The position numbers and the translations under genes were made by a program. DNA of 64,000 bases, taken from NCBI GenBank assembly GCA_022828595.1, contig JAKGHH010000002.1, forward strand, positions 40,270,222 to 40,334,221. Direction: 5' to 3'. This DNA comes from Nelumbo lutea (taxonomy: Eukaryota; Streptophyta; Magnoliopsida; Proteales; Nelumbonaceae). Below are positions 54,280 to 64,000 of the stretch, one piece after another. A model generated the notes under the pieces. That model ran no database searches, was not told the origin of the DNA, and saw only the letters and a program-made list of their open reading frames with translations. The number at the start of each line of letters is the position of its first letter. Positions within the stretch are counted from its first letter, which is position 1.

Positions 54280-55964
54280 GTCGTTCACAGTTTGATCTAC
54301 CAGGATGGCCCCGAGGTTACTAATGCAATTATAAAGTATCCAAGGAGATCTATTTACATGATGCCAAGGTGTCAACCAGGTGTTCTGAAATGCTACATGT
54401 CATAATATCATTAGAAGACCAAATTACTCTTATAAGTTAAAATTTTTAGTTATAGGTTTTTTAACAACATGTTATATGGCTTAATGATTAGAATTATTGA
54501 TGGCATATAATATATACATTAAAGGAAAACCTCCAAACAAAAGAGATTCTCCTTTATATTCGTAGTATTTTTTTTTCAAGAAACAATATACAAGAAATGG
54601 GTATTAGATTCTCAAATAGAAGCTTTATTCCTTAGACATGCATGTGTCTATTCATTCTCAAAAGAAAAAGGTAAGAATAGTTAGCTCTACTCTAAAAAAA
54701 AAACAAAAAAAAAGTGTTAACTTACACATGACTACCCATATAAAAATGCAAAAGCAAACCAAATTTGCATTTTTGAATATATATATTTATGTTGAACATA
54801 TTTGCATTTGCATTCTTACCAAACACAATATAAATAAAATGCAGTCTCTCTCTCTCTCTCTCTCTCTCTCAGAGCATAGAGCTCACATTTGCCAAACATA
54901 AGGGTGAATTCTTATATAAATGTAAACCCTATTTTTGACACAACCTAAACATAAGGGTGAATTCTTATATAAAAGTCCAAAGAGGCATAAGTATGAAATT
55001 GTATTTTAGCTAAGTTATTAATTTCTTGTTAAGCACATTTTTTGGCTATATAAAAAAGAATAAATTTGAAAATAACAAAGAAGGAACAAAAAAAATACTT
55101 TTTCTAATATTTTATACATAAAGAATTAAAAATATATAAAAACTTTTATGAATCATTATTACTTCATTTTCTATTTTTAAAAAGCAACCTGCACATCACA
55201 TGGATCACCACTGCCGGTTTACATGAAAGAGAAATCACATGGGTCACCGTTGGTTTATATGAAAGAGAAATTAAGTTTGAGGAAGGTCTTTCAATTATTT
55301 ATATTTGGGGAGGGGTAAAGTTATTTTTAAATTTGATAGAAAATAAGAAAAAAAAAACAAAAGTTGTGAAAAAGCTATTAGCAAAATTGATGTTGTCCCC
55401 ATAAAGGATTAAAGTATCGATATCAACTATCGTATTGGATAATTTGGATATAGATAGGAATACACTTTGGAAATACATAGATATGAACGAAAGATTTAGA
55501 CACACTAGGGAAATATATACAAATTCCATAAACATATTAATAACACTAAATTTAAAAACTAATAACCACAAATAATGTATAAATACCTAGGACATGTATA
55601 TTTTAATGTTATATATAAAAATATATATAACAATTAATATGTCAAAATGCATAAATATCACAATTTTATAGATAATACATCAATCAAGAGTCCAAGACAC
55701 AAAATATGCATATATTATATTTTAATTATTATATCAATTATTTTTTATTTTATTATTACTTACTTTTTTTACATTAACAAAAAAGTTAACCAAATATTAA
55801 ATTCTTAAGTGTAAATTAAAATATCAATTTAAAGTATATCAAAATTTTTAAAATTTCTAAGAAATATATATATATATATCAATTAAAAAATCATATTATA
55901 TACAAGTTACAATTTTTTAATTGCTAATATAATTATTACATTAAAAAATTATATTATATATAAG
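54280..55964. other. AT-rich intergenic DNA with CT microsatellite
   Basis: (CT)n at 54845-54871. CCTGCACATCACATGGATCACC at 55188-55209, followed by a near repeat at 55237, resembles a decayed Helitron 3' hairpin. No gene. Confidence 0.4.
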
Positions 55965-56095
55965 TTGGACTAGTGGTTTAGGGGTGAATTTAAAATACAA
56001 GCACATGGCGTGTAAGGAGACCATAGGTTTAAATCAACCCTTCACACCAAAATCTATTTTTAACAAAAGGCGTGGCAGCATGCACAATCATATCG
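55965..56095 (+). mobile_element. Possible tRNA-derived SINE
   Basis: GACTAGTGGTTTAGGGG resembles a Pol III A box, and AGGTTTAAATCAACCC about 50 bases later resembles a B box. No clear tail or target duplication. Confidence 0.35.
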
Positions 56096-56909
56096 ATATT
56101 TAAATCCTGGATTCCCCATATGATGAGAGATGGAGAGAGTGAGAATTAAGGTAGGAGGAAGCAGTGCAAAATTTACATCAACAACATAATGCAAATTATA
56201 AATCAGGTAAGAGTGCAAACCACGGTGACAAGCAAATGAATGCAGAACTGAACCAGGTGCACAATCTGTTATAAGGTTTCAGCTGTGCATTGCAAATAAA
56301 CGCAGCCTCAAAGGCATTGCCATATACCATTGAACTCGACACTGAAACTGTATCACTCCTTGCCAGTAACTATGAAACCCTTTGCTTGTGCCAGACTGCC
56401 GGTCATAATCGGCTTGCTTCTAGAAACTAGATTTCTGCCATGCTTGGGCAACCAGGAAAAATGTGTCATCACCTCCTGCTCCTGTTAATAATACTCAAAG
56501 CTCTGCTTAAGTCCTAATTTATTAGCACAGAACTCCCAGTTACATAGCTGGATAACAAAAACAACATCAACAAATTTGTGCCCTACTTCTGTATGATTTG
56601 ATTATTTCAAGTTAGACTGATATGTGCACATGAACCATATCAAAAGAAAATCATCAAGCCCCAAATGATCAATCAAAATTTAATCCAAAGATGACAAAAG
56701 CAGGATTAATTGCAATTATAATAGTTAACTTATTACAAGTGTGATCCCCATTAAGCATGTAAACCCAAAAAAGACACTACTGTTTGAAAACACAATGCAT
56801 TACATTTGCCACGAAGAATCAATCCACTACTGTGATGGAAGCAGGAAATTCTGTTGGGGCAGAGAAGCAATCAACTTCAACAAATAGTGGGGTCACCAGC
56901 AGCCTCCAC

Positions 56910-59900
56910 TCATTCTTCAGGTGTATCCGAACGAATAGCTAATTAGCAACCATAAAAAGAAAGATTAGCAAGGAAAGAAAAAAGTATGACCACATAGAAG
57001 AACACAAATAGTATCAAACGTTTTAGTTTTGATTATATAAACAGTACAGGTACAAAAGAATAGAGAAAACATGAATTGAAAAGAGGAATGATTGGATGCT
57101 ACCATGTTAATGCAACAATAATAACTAGTACAAGTTCAGATCTGCTTAACACAAAACACTGGCACATCCTGCGCACGAGACCGGATCTGCTCCTCACAGA
57201 AGGTGCCTCACACATGCCTCACAAGCACATCCTACCATGCATTGGGAACATCTCCCGTACTTTCAGTTATTATTGACGGGAGATGTTCCCTATGCATGGT
57301 GGATATGCATGTGAGGAGCCCGAGTGTGAGGAGCAGATCCCGTCTCCCTGTGCACAAGGCACTGCAGCCGCACAAGATGTAGCATTATATGATCAGCGGA
57401 TCCAGACTCAACTCATGCATACCACGCACATACTGAGATTCTAAATCTCAGATCTCAGACATCATTTAACGCATAAATCTGCCCAACCATATTACCTCAA
57501 TCAAAATAGTAACATAACCGGGTTAACAGTAAATATTGCACCATATTTAGTAGAGGTGGAAGTTCCAATAGGTGGGCCCATTAACCTAACGATGCATTAT
57601 AAACTTCATTGACAATTCGACATAACGTCCACAAAAGATATCAGAGAAACATATTTCATTGATAGATCACTATCTTATTTTTCCCCCTTCACACATGGAT
57701 TTTGCAGGGATTAGGTGGAACATAATTCTAAGGGACATGATGTGAATGTAGACCCAAGGATATCCAATTCGTTGCATCTCTCTCCCCCTCTCCCTCCACA
57801 CTACCTCAACTTAAAAATCCAAACACTATTTCAACTTCAACTGAACATAGTGTGACTTTTGGTCTCCTGGGCAATTACTGACTTGGATCCGGGAAGAAAA
57901 ACAAAGGCTCCGTTTGATTTGTGGGATGGGAAGGGAAAACATAGAACATTCTGGAATATTCCTCCCTTCCCATGATTGGTTTCTGCGATGACTTGAAATG
58001 GGATGGGAAAAATGTGGGATTATAGATTCCAATTCTTGGCATCTGGAGTCCCACCATTTTGGTGGGAAACAAGTGGGAATGTAGGGGAAACTTATTTAAC
58101 AAAAAAAACCTTCCTTGAAGTATTTCTAAGAGTTAATACACAAGATCCATGACCCATAAATAAAGTTTTATTTATTTAATAACATATTAATAAAACAATT
58201 TAATTAAAACAAATGATAAATCATTAATAAAAATATTAATCAATAAATAATTTAATGATTAATTTATTTTTCAGAATAAAATATTAAAATTATTAATTAA
58301 TTCATAAGTATTAATAAAAGAAAATAGTAATAATAAAATACAAACTAATAAAAATTAAAATGTTAATTAACTAATTACTATCAAAGTAATAATTAACAAC
58401 AAAATGCTAAATCACAAAAACACAATGAATTAATTAAAAATTAACAATAAAATATTTAATATAAATAAATAAATATTTTATAATTAATATTTTTCTTAAA
58501 TAAATTAAAAGAAATAATTATCAATAAAAATAACTTAATAATTTGAGTAATTAATATTAAAATATTAAAATTATTAAATGAGTCATTGGTATTAATAACT
58601 TATAAACTAATAAAATGTAAAATATTAATTAATTAACGAACTATGGATTGTAAATAATTAATATCTCCTTAATAATAGAATACTAAAGCAACTATGTGGA
58701 ATGTCACTTCCTTCCACAAGTGAAAGGGCAAACCATGAAGCCAAACGGTAAGAGGTCCTTCTTTTGGTGACCACTTGTTCAACAAGGGACACCAATGGTG
58801 AATTAACACCCAACCTTCAACAGTTTCAAAGCTTAAGGTATCTTGTTCCTTCCCCTGAACATCCAATATCGCCTTATCTTCACCAAACGGCCTTATCATT
58901 GTCGATGATCTTATTTTCAGCACCTCCAGTGCTTTTTCTAGAATTTGTTTCCAATCAAGGCTTGGTGTTCCTGTTGTGATGACAAATTTCTTTTTCCTCC
59001 CCCAACGAAAGATTCGGTTCCATTGAGGATGACCGGAATGAATAAATCAAATCATCAATAAAACTAGCTTTCTCCTCCAACAGTCTTTTCCCTTTCCTCT
59101 TTGTAAAATCTAAAATGCTTCTCTCTGTTCTCTTCTAATTCAAGCTCTTTTTCATCTTCTCTTCTTCTAACTTTGAGCTTTTACCAAAATGTTTCAAAGT
59201 CCCTTGATAACTCCAAGAACTGTTGTAGAGCTTCCACCATCAACCTCCAGTCCTTCTCGTTTCTTCCTTTTGGGATGTAGACCAGTCATTTTTTACCAAT
59301 ACCAAACAACTAAGAAAGTGTCATGTAAGCTCCTTTTTGATTTTCTAATGACTCCACCCAGTAAACAATGCTATCAACTTTGATGGAAACCTTCCAGTGC
59401 ACTTGCCTTGGGGAGTGTAACACTCCCACTAGGAAACCCTTGACCCACAAGGGAGCATTACCTTTTAATATGATTATTGCCTTCGAAAGTTCATTAATCT
59501 TCAGGACTGAACCCCTTCTCATTTTGATCTCCTCTAGTGCGAAAGGCTTTGCTTCAACCTCGAATTTCCACCTCCATCTGTTAACGCGAACAAAAGACCT
59601 CTCGTCTTTCATAGTTGACCCCTATGACAGTTCAATTATTTCCTTCGCAATTTTAAACTGGTGCCAATGTGTGTATGTATATGTATATGTAGATAGGCAT
59701 ATGCTCTTTAAAACTTAAATAACAGAGACTTTTTTAAAGGATGTTTATTAAAGAGTATCGTCATCCATAATTATAAGTATTTTTCATTTAAGAAAGACAT
59801 TGAAGGTTCAACAAGTGTGATATTTGAAGAATTGATTAGTAAGGAGGAAATGGAGACAAAGGATGACAGTAAGGAGTCAAGGCTATTTAGGGAGGAGGAG

Positions 59901-61806
59901 ATGGAGAAGTCAGATGAATTATTAGGTAGAGATGATCTAGAGTTTCATATGGATAAAAAAGAGAAAAGTTAATAAAAAGATGGAATTGAGTAAGGTACTA
60001 AGGCCATTAATAAATAAAGAGATTAAGAGATAGTAAGGTGATGGGGTGTTCTACACTTCTACTTGGGTTCACTTTTGCTATGGCCATGGTTCGCAATTTC
60101 AACACTAATGGACATTCCACCATGTAAAAATATGGAGACTACGGGGATATTTTCCTAATTTCACTAAGATATTTGGAAACCAAAAAGGTTAGGGAAATTT
60201 TCTAAAACATGAATTTGTTAATAGACATTAAAGGAAATGTTAGTGTTTAAGGCTAAAAAACCATAGAAAACAACCTTATGTACCAAATAGAGAAGATTAA
60301 GGGACTTAACAGGTATCTTTCTCTTTGTTTCCCTTTTAGTTTTTTCTTTTCTTCTCTTTATTAATTATTACACATGCCATTTTCTTTCCATTATGACTTT
60401 TGTCTTTTTATTCACTATGTGCAGTGTGTTAAAAGCACAAGGCGCAAAAAAGGCATAGAGGTCAATTTGCACCTGAGGCGCAAGGCGAGGCACGTGCCTT
60501 TTTGAAGCAAGGCGCAAAAAAATAAAAAAAAAGGCTAAAAAATAAAAAATACCAATAATTCAAAAAATAATAATATTAATAAAAATATAAACTTAAATTT
60601 TAAAATAAATGTTTTAAAAAACCTATTATCTAAAATTAAAATACATACACATAATATGTAAAGCATATTCAAATGGGAATTTAAAAATGAAATCAAACAT
60701 ATAAAACATTTTCAAGCATATAAAACCCAGTCCCTTTTTTTCTCAATCACATTACTTCAAGTAGCTAAACGTGACATATTACATTCCTAATTCTACAAGC
60801 CACTTTTGTGCCATGCCCCTCGAGGCCAGCCCAAACAAGTCCATGTTAGGGTCTTAAATTCTTAGTTTTCACACCAAAAATAATGATTTTATAGCTTTAA
60901 TTGCTTTCTAAGAAGATATTTTATTACGATGAATGAGTAGACAACATTACCAAATAGAGGGTTCTCGAAGCTCTAGGGACATAGATATAGATATATTAGT
61001 TACTTTTCATTCAACTGACAACTGGAAATAAACTGATAGTATCATCTTTCAAAAAAAAAAAAAAAAAAAAAACAGACAAGAAATAAACTGATATTATGTG
61101 TTTTTTCATTGTACACGGCTTAATACTTTTGCACTACATGAATGTTTTCATTTCCCCCTTAAACAAGCTCCAATTTAACACCACATCGTGCTTCTGCACG
61201 GGTCTCTATTAGCAATCTGTTTCTACACCCATCAAACGGCCACACCAAATCAAACCATTTAAGAGAACAAAATAAAATAAGACATCAATACGTCCCCCTT
61301 AAATAAACTCCAATTTAACACCACACCGTGCTTCTGCACGGGCCTCTATTAGTAATCTCAATTCTATACCCATCAAACGGCCACACCAAACCAAACCATT
61401 TAAGAGAACGGAAAAGATAAATAAACGAAACATCATAGGTTAAACAGAAATCCCGAAATTCAAACAATATCAGATTTTCCAAACAATCTCAATTAAAACC
61501 AAGAGACATGCACCGAACGGAAACCCTAGATTTTCAATTTCAAATAGTAACTAGAGTCCAGAAATGAAGAAAATTATAGATTTATAGAAGAAAGGGATGG
61601 GAGATCGTACTGGGTTTCTGGGGTTTGCCGTCTGCCCACTTGGAGACTGCGAAATGCACCTTCTCTCGAGTAAGGGCCTCCGTTTTGTATGGCTCTTTCA
61701 GGCAGTTGCGTACCAGCGATGCACATATGTTCGAGTACGTTATGTAGGTCATCCCCGCCGCTCTCCAGAACGGCACCGCTGCGCTTGATCCCGCCGCAGA
61801 CGCCAT
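56910..61806 (-). CDS. ATP synthase subunit epsilon, mitochondrial (complete, two exons)
   Basis: A small subunit of the central stalk of mitochondrial F1-ATP synthase, which couples rotation to ATP synthesis. Exon 1 is 61806-61611 (65 codons plus one base), donor GT at 61610. Exon 2 is 56938-56910 (29 bases including TGA), acceptor AG at 56940-56939. The product is 74 residues: an Ala/Ser-rich start, then [55 protein letters not shown] and, from exon 2, TIRSDTPEE. The length and the whole sequence fit plant epsilon subunits, which are about 70 residues. The 4,672-base intron carries a Mutator MITE, a LINE ORF1 remnant and a hAT remnant. The tiny last exon is supported by phase and by the conserved RSDTPE end. 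Confidence 0.95.
57177..57346. mobile_element. Mutator-type foldback MITE
   Basis: Nearly the whole element is an inverted repeat: GAGACCGGATCTGCTCCTCA at the left pairs with GAGGAGCAGATCCCGTCTC at the right. The inner GGGAACATCTCCCGT pairs with ACGGGAGATGTTCCC around a 17-base loop. Flanking 9-mers CCTGCGCAC (57168-57176) and CCTGTGCAC (57347-57355) differ at one base; nine bases is the Mutator signature. Confidence 0.9.
57356..58670. other. ATP synthase intron: GGGATGGGAA-rich block, then AT-rich DNA
   Basis: 57905-58090 (GGCTCCGTTTGATTTGTGGG ... GGGAAACAAGTGGGAATG) looks like a MITE of the GGCTCCGTTTG type, but the second end is not clear. 58110-58670 is AT low-complexity. Confidence 0.35.
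58680..59640 (-). mobile_element. LINE ORF1 remnant (DUF4283-like)
   Basis: On minus: [20 protein letters not shown] and [18 protein letters not shown] at 59612-59310, then after stops [35 protein letters not shown] and [17 protein letters not shown] at 58923-58690. The Trp-x-His-x-Trp-Cys-Pro and LHGLPFHLW motifs are typical of the ORF1/gag-like protein of plant LINEs. Broken. Confidence 0.7.
59650..60421. other. ATP synthase intron, unrecognised
   Basis: 59800-59970 has a purine-rich, Glu/Lys-coding stretch on plus (GAGGAGATGGAGAAG), but no family. Nothing else seen. Confidence 0.35.
60422..60980 (+). mobile_element. hAT-like element, AGGCGCAAGGCG family, copy B (one arm and core)
   Basis: It starts CAGTGTGTTAAAAGCACAAG and matches copy A (minus strand of 9563-10267) through CAAACATATAAAACATTTTC and AAGAAGATATTTTATTACGA to about 60970. 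The right arm that copy A has is absent. Confidence 0.75.
61154..61433. repeat. 140-base tandem duplication with hairpin
   Basis: Two copies, spacing 140 (GTGCTTCTGCACGGG at 61189 and 61329). Each holds CCGTGC-TTCT-GCACGG (first copy TCGTGC), then CTATTAG, then CATCAAACGGCCACACCAAA. The hairpin followed by CTATTAG resembles a Helitron 3' end. Confidence 0.85.
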
Positions 61807-61900
61807 CTCGCTCTATTACTCAAGTTCTCTTTTCCTCCCTCTACTTTCTCAACGACTCCTCTTTCGTCTCTCTCTCTCTCCTTTTAGAGGTAGGAGTGAT
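61807..61900 (-). promoter_or_regulatory. ATP synthase epsilon 5' leader, pyrimidine-rich on plus
   Basis: CT-rich stretch (TCTCTCTCTCTCTCC at about 61869) directly upstream of the ATG, similar to the leader of the UBP gene. No TATA box recognised. Confidence 0.35.
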
Positions 61901-62057
61901 CATGAACCGGTTTTGGCACATATGTCAAAGGGTTACAATCCGATCCCGGACCCGGTTACATTCGGCCCGATATAAGCCCAATCTAGCTTTGGGCCCATAT
62001 GTAAAACACAAATTAATTAAACTATCCTTGTGGTTCAGCTAATTGATTAACTCTACC

Positions 62058-62470
62058 TACAGGTGTAAATTGTGCTGTATCGCCCGCAGCCCACATGCCG
62101 GTATGGCCCAGCCTACGGGCTCGTAGTGGGCCACGCTTTTCCTAATAATCCAACCGCTAGTTTCAGTTTTTTGGGGGATTTTTTTTATAGAAATACCCCC
62201 AATAATTATAAACAACTATATAAGGGGTATTTATGTATTTTGGTTTTAGGGGAGAAAGAGTGACACGAAAGCCTCCCAACAACTATATAAAGCTAGTTTG
62301 GGGGGCATTTTGGATAAAGTGATATATAACTTTATAATAACCAAAATACCCCTCCCAACAACTAAAATACGTGTAGTTTTTAGGGTATTTTGGGCAATTG
62401 AATAATTTTCAATTCCTATAAATAGCCCTATCCTCCACCATTTTCAATTATTGCAATGATCAAAGTCAAT
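62058..62470 (+). mobile_element. hAT-like element, left end
   Basis: TACAGGTGTAAATTGTGCTG, then GGCCCAGCCTACGGGC-type arm sequence, resembles the left end at 47159 (TAGAGGTGTAAAACGGGCC). It is followed by CCCCTCCCAACAACTA and CTATAAATAGCCC (62418). No right end before 64000. Confidence 0.4.
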
Positions 62471-64000
62471 AACAATAAGAGAAAATGATGAAGTCAATAT
62501 TTTTTGTATACTCAATAGTTGTATATCATTTTTTTTCAAATTATTGTAAATTTTGTTTTAATTTTATTTAATTTATTTGATATTTTTAATAACATAATTT
62601 TTATTTTCAATTTGTAACTATATTATATTTTTTATATTTTGTTAATTTATTCCAATTTTCAATTGTCGTATTTCATTCATCCAACCATTGCATGCTTTGT
62701 ATCATTCAAATTTAAATAAAATAAAATTCTAAATTTTCTTCCAATTTATTATTCTTTGAGTCTTTGTCTCTTTGACTTCTTATTTGGTTAAGTTTTTTTT
62801 TTTCATTTCTTTGTTAGATTTCTTATTTTTTCAAACAGTTTCCAAAGGAAAGTTAAATATTTTAGTTTTTTACTTAGCAAAGAAATAAACAAATTGACTT
62901 CCAATTTGATGCCTTGATAGATTTTTGATGAAGCATTACCTTTTAGTTCTTGTTTGTATGATGAGAAATTCATCTATGCATCATTGCATAAAATTGTAGT
63001 CCCTTGTTACATAGTTCTATGCCTCTCATTATAATTGGTTAATGGGAATTGAATGCACTAATCTGCTTGTTAATTGGTTTTGGAATCCGGTTTCTTTTGT
63101 TTTTGACTATCTTGAGTCATATGAGTTGTTTAGTTATTTTTCTTAGTTGGAACAATTGAGGTATGTAGTCTAACATGCTCTTTCTTGAGAAGGAACTTTT
63201 TTCCCATTTTCCATGGGTAGGTTCGAAATCTCTGCTAGAACGAAACAGAAACATACTATCCTTCTACTCAACAGCCCCCAAGGTTTGGGTGTACCTACAA
63301 TTATTTTAGAAGTTGAAGTTTGGAACATCAACTAAAGGTCGAAATAAGCATAAATATTTTGAAGTACTTAAATAATAAAACCCAACTTCAGATTCAGCCA
63401 TTAAGCCATTAAGGAGACGACAACCTCCTTGAAAACTTATTCATTAAAAGTCAAAGTAATAAGTTATTCAGTTAAGCCACATCATCTGTTACCAAACAGG
63501 CCATCAGTTGAGTCACTTGTTATCAAATGGCCCCCAAGTGTTGAGATATTAAATATTTTCCTTTGGATGCTGATTTGTATATTGTGCAAGTAAATGCTTG
63601 GATCTCAAGTCTTGTCAAGAAATAGCAGTAATAGTGGTAATACCCAGACATGACACTTTCCAAAATGTAATAATAGAAATAGCATAATTATACAACAGGA
63701 ATGGTCAACAGACCTTGGTTTTTGTATCTCATATTAAATGTTCAATTCCTTGTAGGAACTTAAATAAACTTCACTGCTTGTCTAAAATGTCCAAACATAT
63801 TCATAGACCATAGATGAAGAGACTATTTGGTTTAATTGGGAACTTGTTATAGGTGGAGGTGTTGGTTTGGGAGGATTGAGGGATAAAAGTGTTTCTTTAT
63901 TGGGTAAATAGTTCTAAGATTATAAAGAGATATAGGAAACCTTGGCATTCAGTGATAGAAATCTTAGTTGTTAATGTGTTGCTTAGGCACCTGCCTAGGA
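62471..64000. other. AT-rich right end, no gene seen
   Basis: Mixed AT-rich DNA. The last 20 bases (GGCACCTGCCTAGGA) resemble the GGCAC arms of the AGGCGC hAT family and may start another copy. Confidence 0.4.

Noticed and set aside
54638..54901. 87-codon plus-strand frame
   Set aside because: Ends in a CT microsatellite read as repeated SL; no domain and no splice context.
55965..56095. tRNA gene
   Set aside because: A/B-box spacing fits a tRNA-derived element, but there is no acceptor stem or anticodon arm; listed as a possible SINE instead.

Overview
This window looks like nuclear DNA of a flowering plant. The three recognisable genes have plant protein sequences, GT-AG introns and mitochondrial or plant-type domains. 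The space between exons is filled with plant transposon families: L1-type LINEs with an RNase H domain, RTE LINEs, a Tat-like Gypsy element, Copia, hAT and Mutator MITEs, and Helitrons. I cannot name the species. The transposon-filled introns suggest a large-intron eudicot or magnoliid genome.

Real genes, all on the minus strand. (1) The 5' half of a MYND-type ubiquitin-specific protease (UBP18/19-like): exon 1 at 12524-12816 and exons 2-6 between 7723 and 8911. The rest is not in the window. (2) A complete COQ9 gene at 33691-45732: six exons, 305 codons, and a 10,454-base second intron packed with nested transposons. (3) A complete two-exon gene for the mitochondrial ATP synthase epsilon subunit at 56910-61806: a 196-base first exon, a 4.7-kb intron and a 29-base last exon. 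Two weaker coding traces are a PPR pseudogene fragment at 52531-52870 and an unidentified exon-like stretch near 53180-53421.

Layout. 1-7600: three LINE copies on the minus strand, then one on the plus strand carrying a MITE. 7.7-12.8 kb: the UBP gene, whose first intron holds hAT and RTE insertions. 13-33 kb: AT-rich intergenic DNA with hAT elements, a solo LTR, a 5-kb Gypsy element and Helitron-like units that appear joined head to tail. 33.7-45.7 kb: COQ9, with intron 2 holding a hAT-LINE-hAT nest, a MITE inside a hAT, a Gypsy remnant, a Copia remnant split by a LINE, and a MITE dimer. 45.7-56.9 kb: two LINE 3' ends, each interrupted by a hAT element, an unknown retroposed sequence and the PPR remnant. 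56.9-61.8 kb: the ATP synthase gene, whose intron carries a Mutator MITE, a LINE ORF1 remnant and a hAT remnant. The right end starts another hAT-like element.

The strongest observations are about insertion history. I read more than a dozen target-site duplications directly from the sequence, many perfect, which gives a relative order of insertion. One MITE family with CAAGGTTC termini recurs at least five times, four of them in the 4.5 kb at 38.1-42.6 kb inside the COQ9 intron. I found no new enzyme system, CRISPR array or RNA gene. COQ9 and the ATP synthase epsilon gene are both nuclear genes for mitochondrial functions, but nothing in the sequence shows that they are co-regulated.
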